A DNA stretch of 64,000 nt from Sediminicola sp963974715. Its GTDB lineage: Bacteria; Bacteroidota; Bacteroidia; Flavobacteriales; Flavobacteriaceae. The stretch covers positions 1 to 64,000 of the forward strand of contig CAXBDK010000009.1 of assembly GCA_963974715.1 (NCBI GenBank). Direction: 5' to 3'. Positions within the stretch are counted from its first letter, which is position 1. The number at the start of each line of letters is the position of its first letter. The notes under the pieces are model-generated. The model was not told where the DNA came from. It did not search any database and was given only the letters and a program-made list of their open reading frames with translations. Below are positions 63,488 to 64,000 of this stretch, piece after piece. The position numbers and the translations under genes were made by a program.

Positions 63488-64000
63488 ATGGAAACATTGG
63501 AAAAAATAGAAGACGTTGTAATAACAGCATCTCAACATCATGAGATAGCGGAAATCTATGAACAGGTTTTTCCCGCGGTGGCAAAATTGATCGGGTCCAA
63601 GGGAGGTTCGTTCGAAGATGCAAAGGACATTTTTCATGATGCATTGGTGATCTTCATTGAAAAAAAGACCGAAAACCCTGAATACCTAATAAAATCCAAC
63701 AGAGCGTATATTTTAGGTATTTCAAAACATCTATGGTCTAGAAAATGCCAAAAAGACCGTCATAGTATTTCTTTGAACAGCATGGAAACCGAGGTCGTAA
63801 TACCGGACGATTACTTTCCAACAACGAACAATACGCAATTACTTGATTTTTTAAAAATTGCGGGAAAAAGGTGTTTGGATTTGCTACGTGCCTTCTATTT
63901 CCAACGATTGCCCATAAAAGAGATCGTAAGGGACTTGGACTATTCACATGAACATTCTGTCAGCGTACAGAAATACAAGTGTCTTGAGAAAGTGCGGAAA
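63488..64000 (+). CDS. ECF-like RNA polymerase sigma factor, cut by window end
   Basis: 171 codons from ATG 63488, open to the edge, so the C-terminus is missing. Region 2 is seen in FEDAKDIFHDALVIFIEK and YILGISKHLWSRKCQKD. Region 4 is seen in CLDLLRAFYFQRLPIKEIVRDLDYSHEHSVSVQKYKCLEKVRK, the typical Flavobacteriia ECF helix-turn-helix. It directs RNA polymerase to a target set that cannot be read here; an anti-sigma or membrane partner may lie just beyond the window. Confidence 0.82.
   Translation, partial: METLEKIEDVVITASQHHEIAEIYEQVFPAVAKLIGSKGGSFEDAKDIFHDALVIFIEKKTENPEYLIKSNRAYILGISKHLWSRKCQKDRHSISLNSMETEVVIPDDYFPTTNNTQLLDFLKIAGKRCLDLLRAFYFQRLPIKEIVRDLDYSHEHSVSVQKYKCLEKVRK

Noticed and set aside
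54232..64000. Integron with attC sites
   Set aside because: Repeats and gene types suggested it, but no integrase is in the window and I could not match the R' and R'' core boxes, so only a cassette-like region is claimed.
1..64000. tRNA, rRNA, CRISPR arrays, IS elements
   Set aside because: No tRNA arm signature in an intergenic region, no regular direct repeats with spacers, and no transposase frame were found by reading.

Overview
The window looks like chromosomal DNA from a marine-type member of the Flavobacteriaceae (Bacteroidota); a Maribacter, Zobellia or Arenibacter-like relative is a guess from memory, not a test. The evidence is a SusC/SusD pair, several GH92 enzymes, TonB-linked and lipoprotein export signals, TAnnTTTG-type promoters and few Shine-Dalgarno sequences. 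No tRNA, rRNA, CRISPR array, transposase or integrase was recognised.

Layout. 1-1628 (minus, cut by the left edge) is a secreted galactose-oxidase-like copper radical oxidase. 2086-7240 is a three-gene exopolysaccharide module: sugar nucleotide dehydratase, Wza-like export lipoprotein and Wzc-like tyrosine kinase. It ends in a hairpin terminator shared with a small minus-strand XRE regulator. 8509-13302 holds a TPR/AraC membrane regulator, an unknown lipoprotein, a second AraC regulator and a ChrA transporter. 13653-22470 is mixed: two small unknown genes, a GH130 enzyme convergent with two GT4 glycosyltransferases (one fused to an alpha/alpha barrel), a BLUF photoreceptor, a HAD phosphatase and a DUF4256 protein.

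22693-54231 is the main system, a polysaccharide utilisation locus most likely aimed at alpha-mannosides such as mannan or high-mannose glycans. In order it has mannose-6-phosphate isomerase, GH92, a six-hairpin glycosidase, a GntR/HutC regulator, GH92, a ROK sugar kinase, an FHS-type sugar transporter, a Tat-exported NHL propeller, a third GH92, SusC, SusD and a CRTAC-type FG-GAP lipoprotein. A minus-strand five-bladed propeller protein follows, then a plus-strand trio: DUF1549/DUF1553 with two CxxCH motifs, DUF1501, and a membrane cytochrome c/LRR protein. Four intergenic palindromes built on GTATATAC, which fits the HutC-subfamily operator GTnTAnAC, lie at the promoters of all the main transcription units. 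They suggest that the embedded GntR regulator controls the whole locus as one regulon, including the redox-like trio. A plausible flow is: SusCD captures oligosaccharides, GH92 enzymes release mannose in the periplasm, the FHS permease imports it, ROK phosphorylates it and ManA converts mannose-6-P to fructose-6-P.

54232-64000 is visibly more AT-rich and looks acquired. It is a string of small unrelated genes: an S15/CocE hydrolase, a RibD/DHFR-like reductase, a Cys-rich small protein, a HigBA toxin-antitoxin pair, an ArsR-SRPBCC-VOC group, an AraC regulator, an Lnt-like acyltransferase and a sigma factor cut by the right edge. Two short repeat families separate these genes. One is a stem-loop in three copies whose reverse complement recalls part of bacterial group II introns; the other is an 18-bp palindrome in two copies. 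Two promoters in this region carry striking dyad operators.
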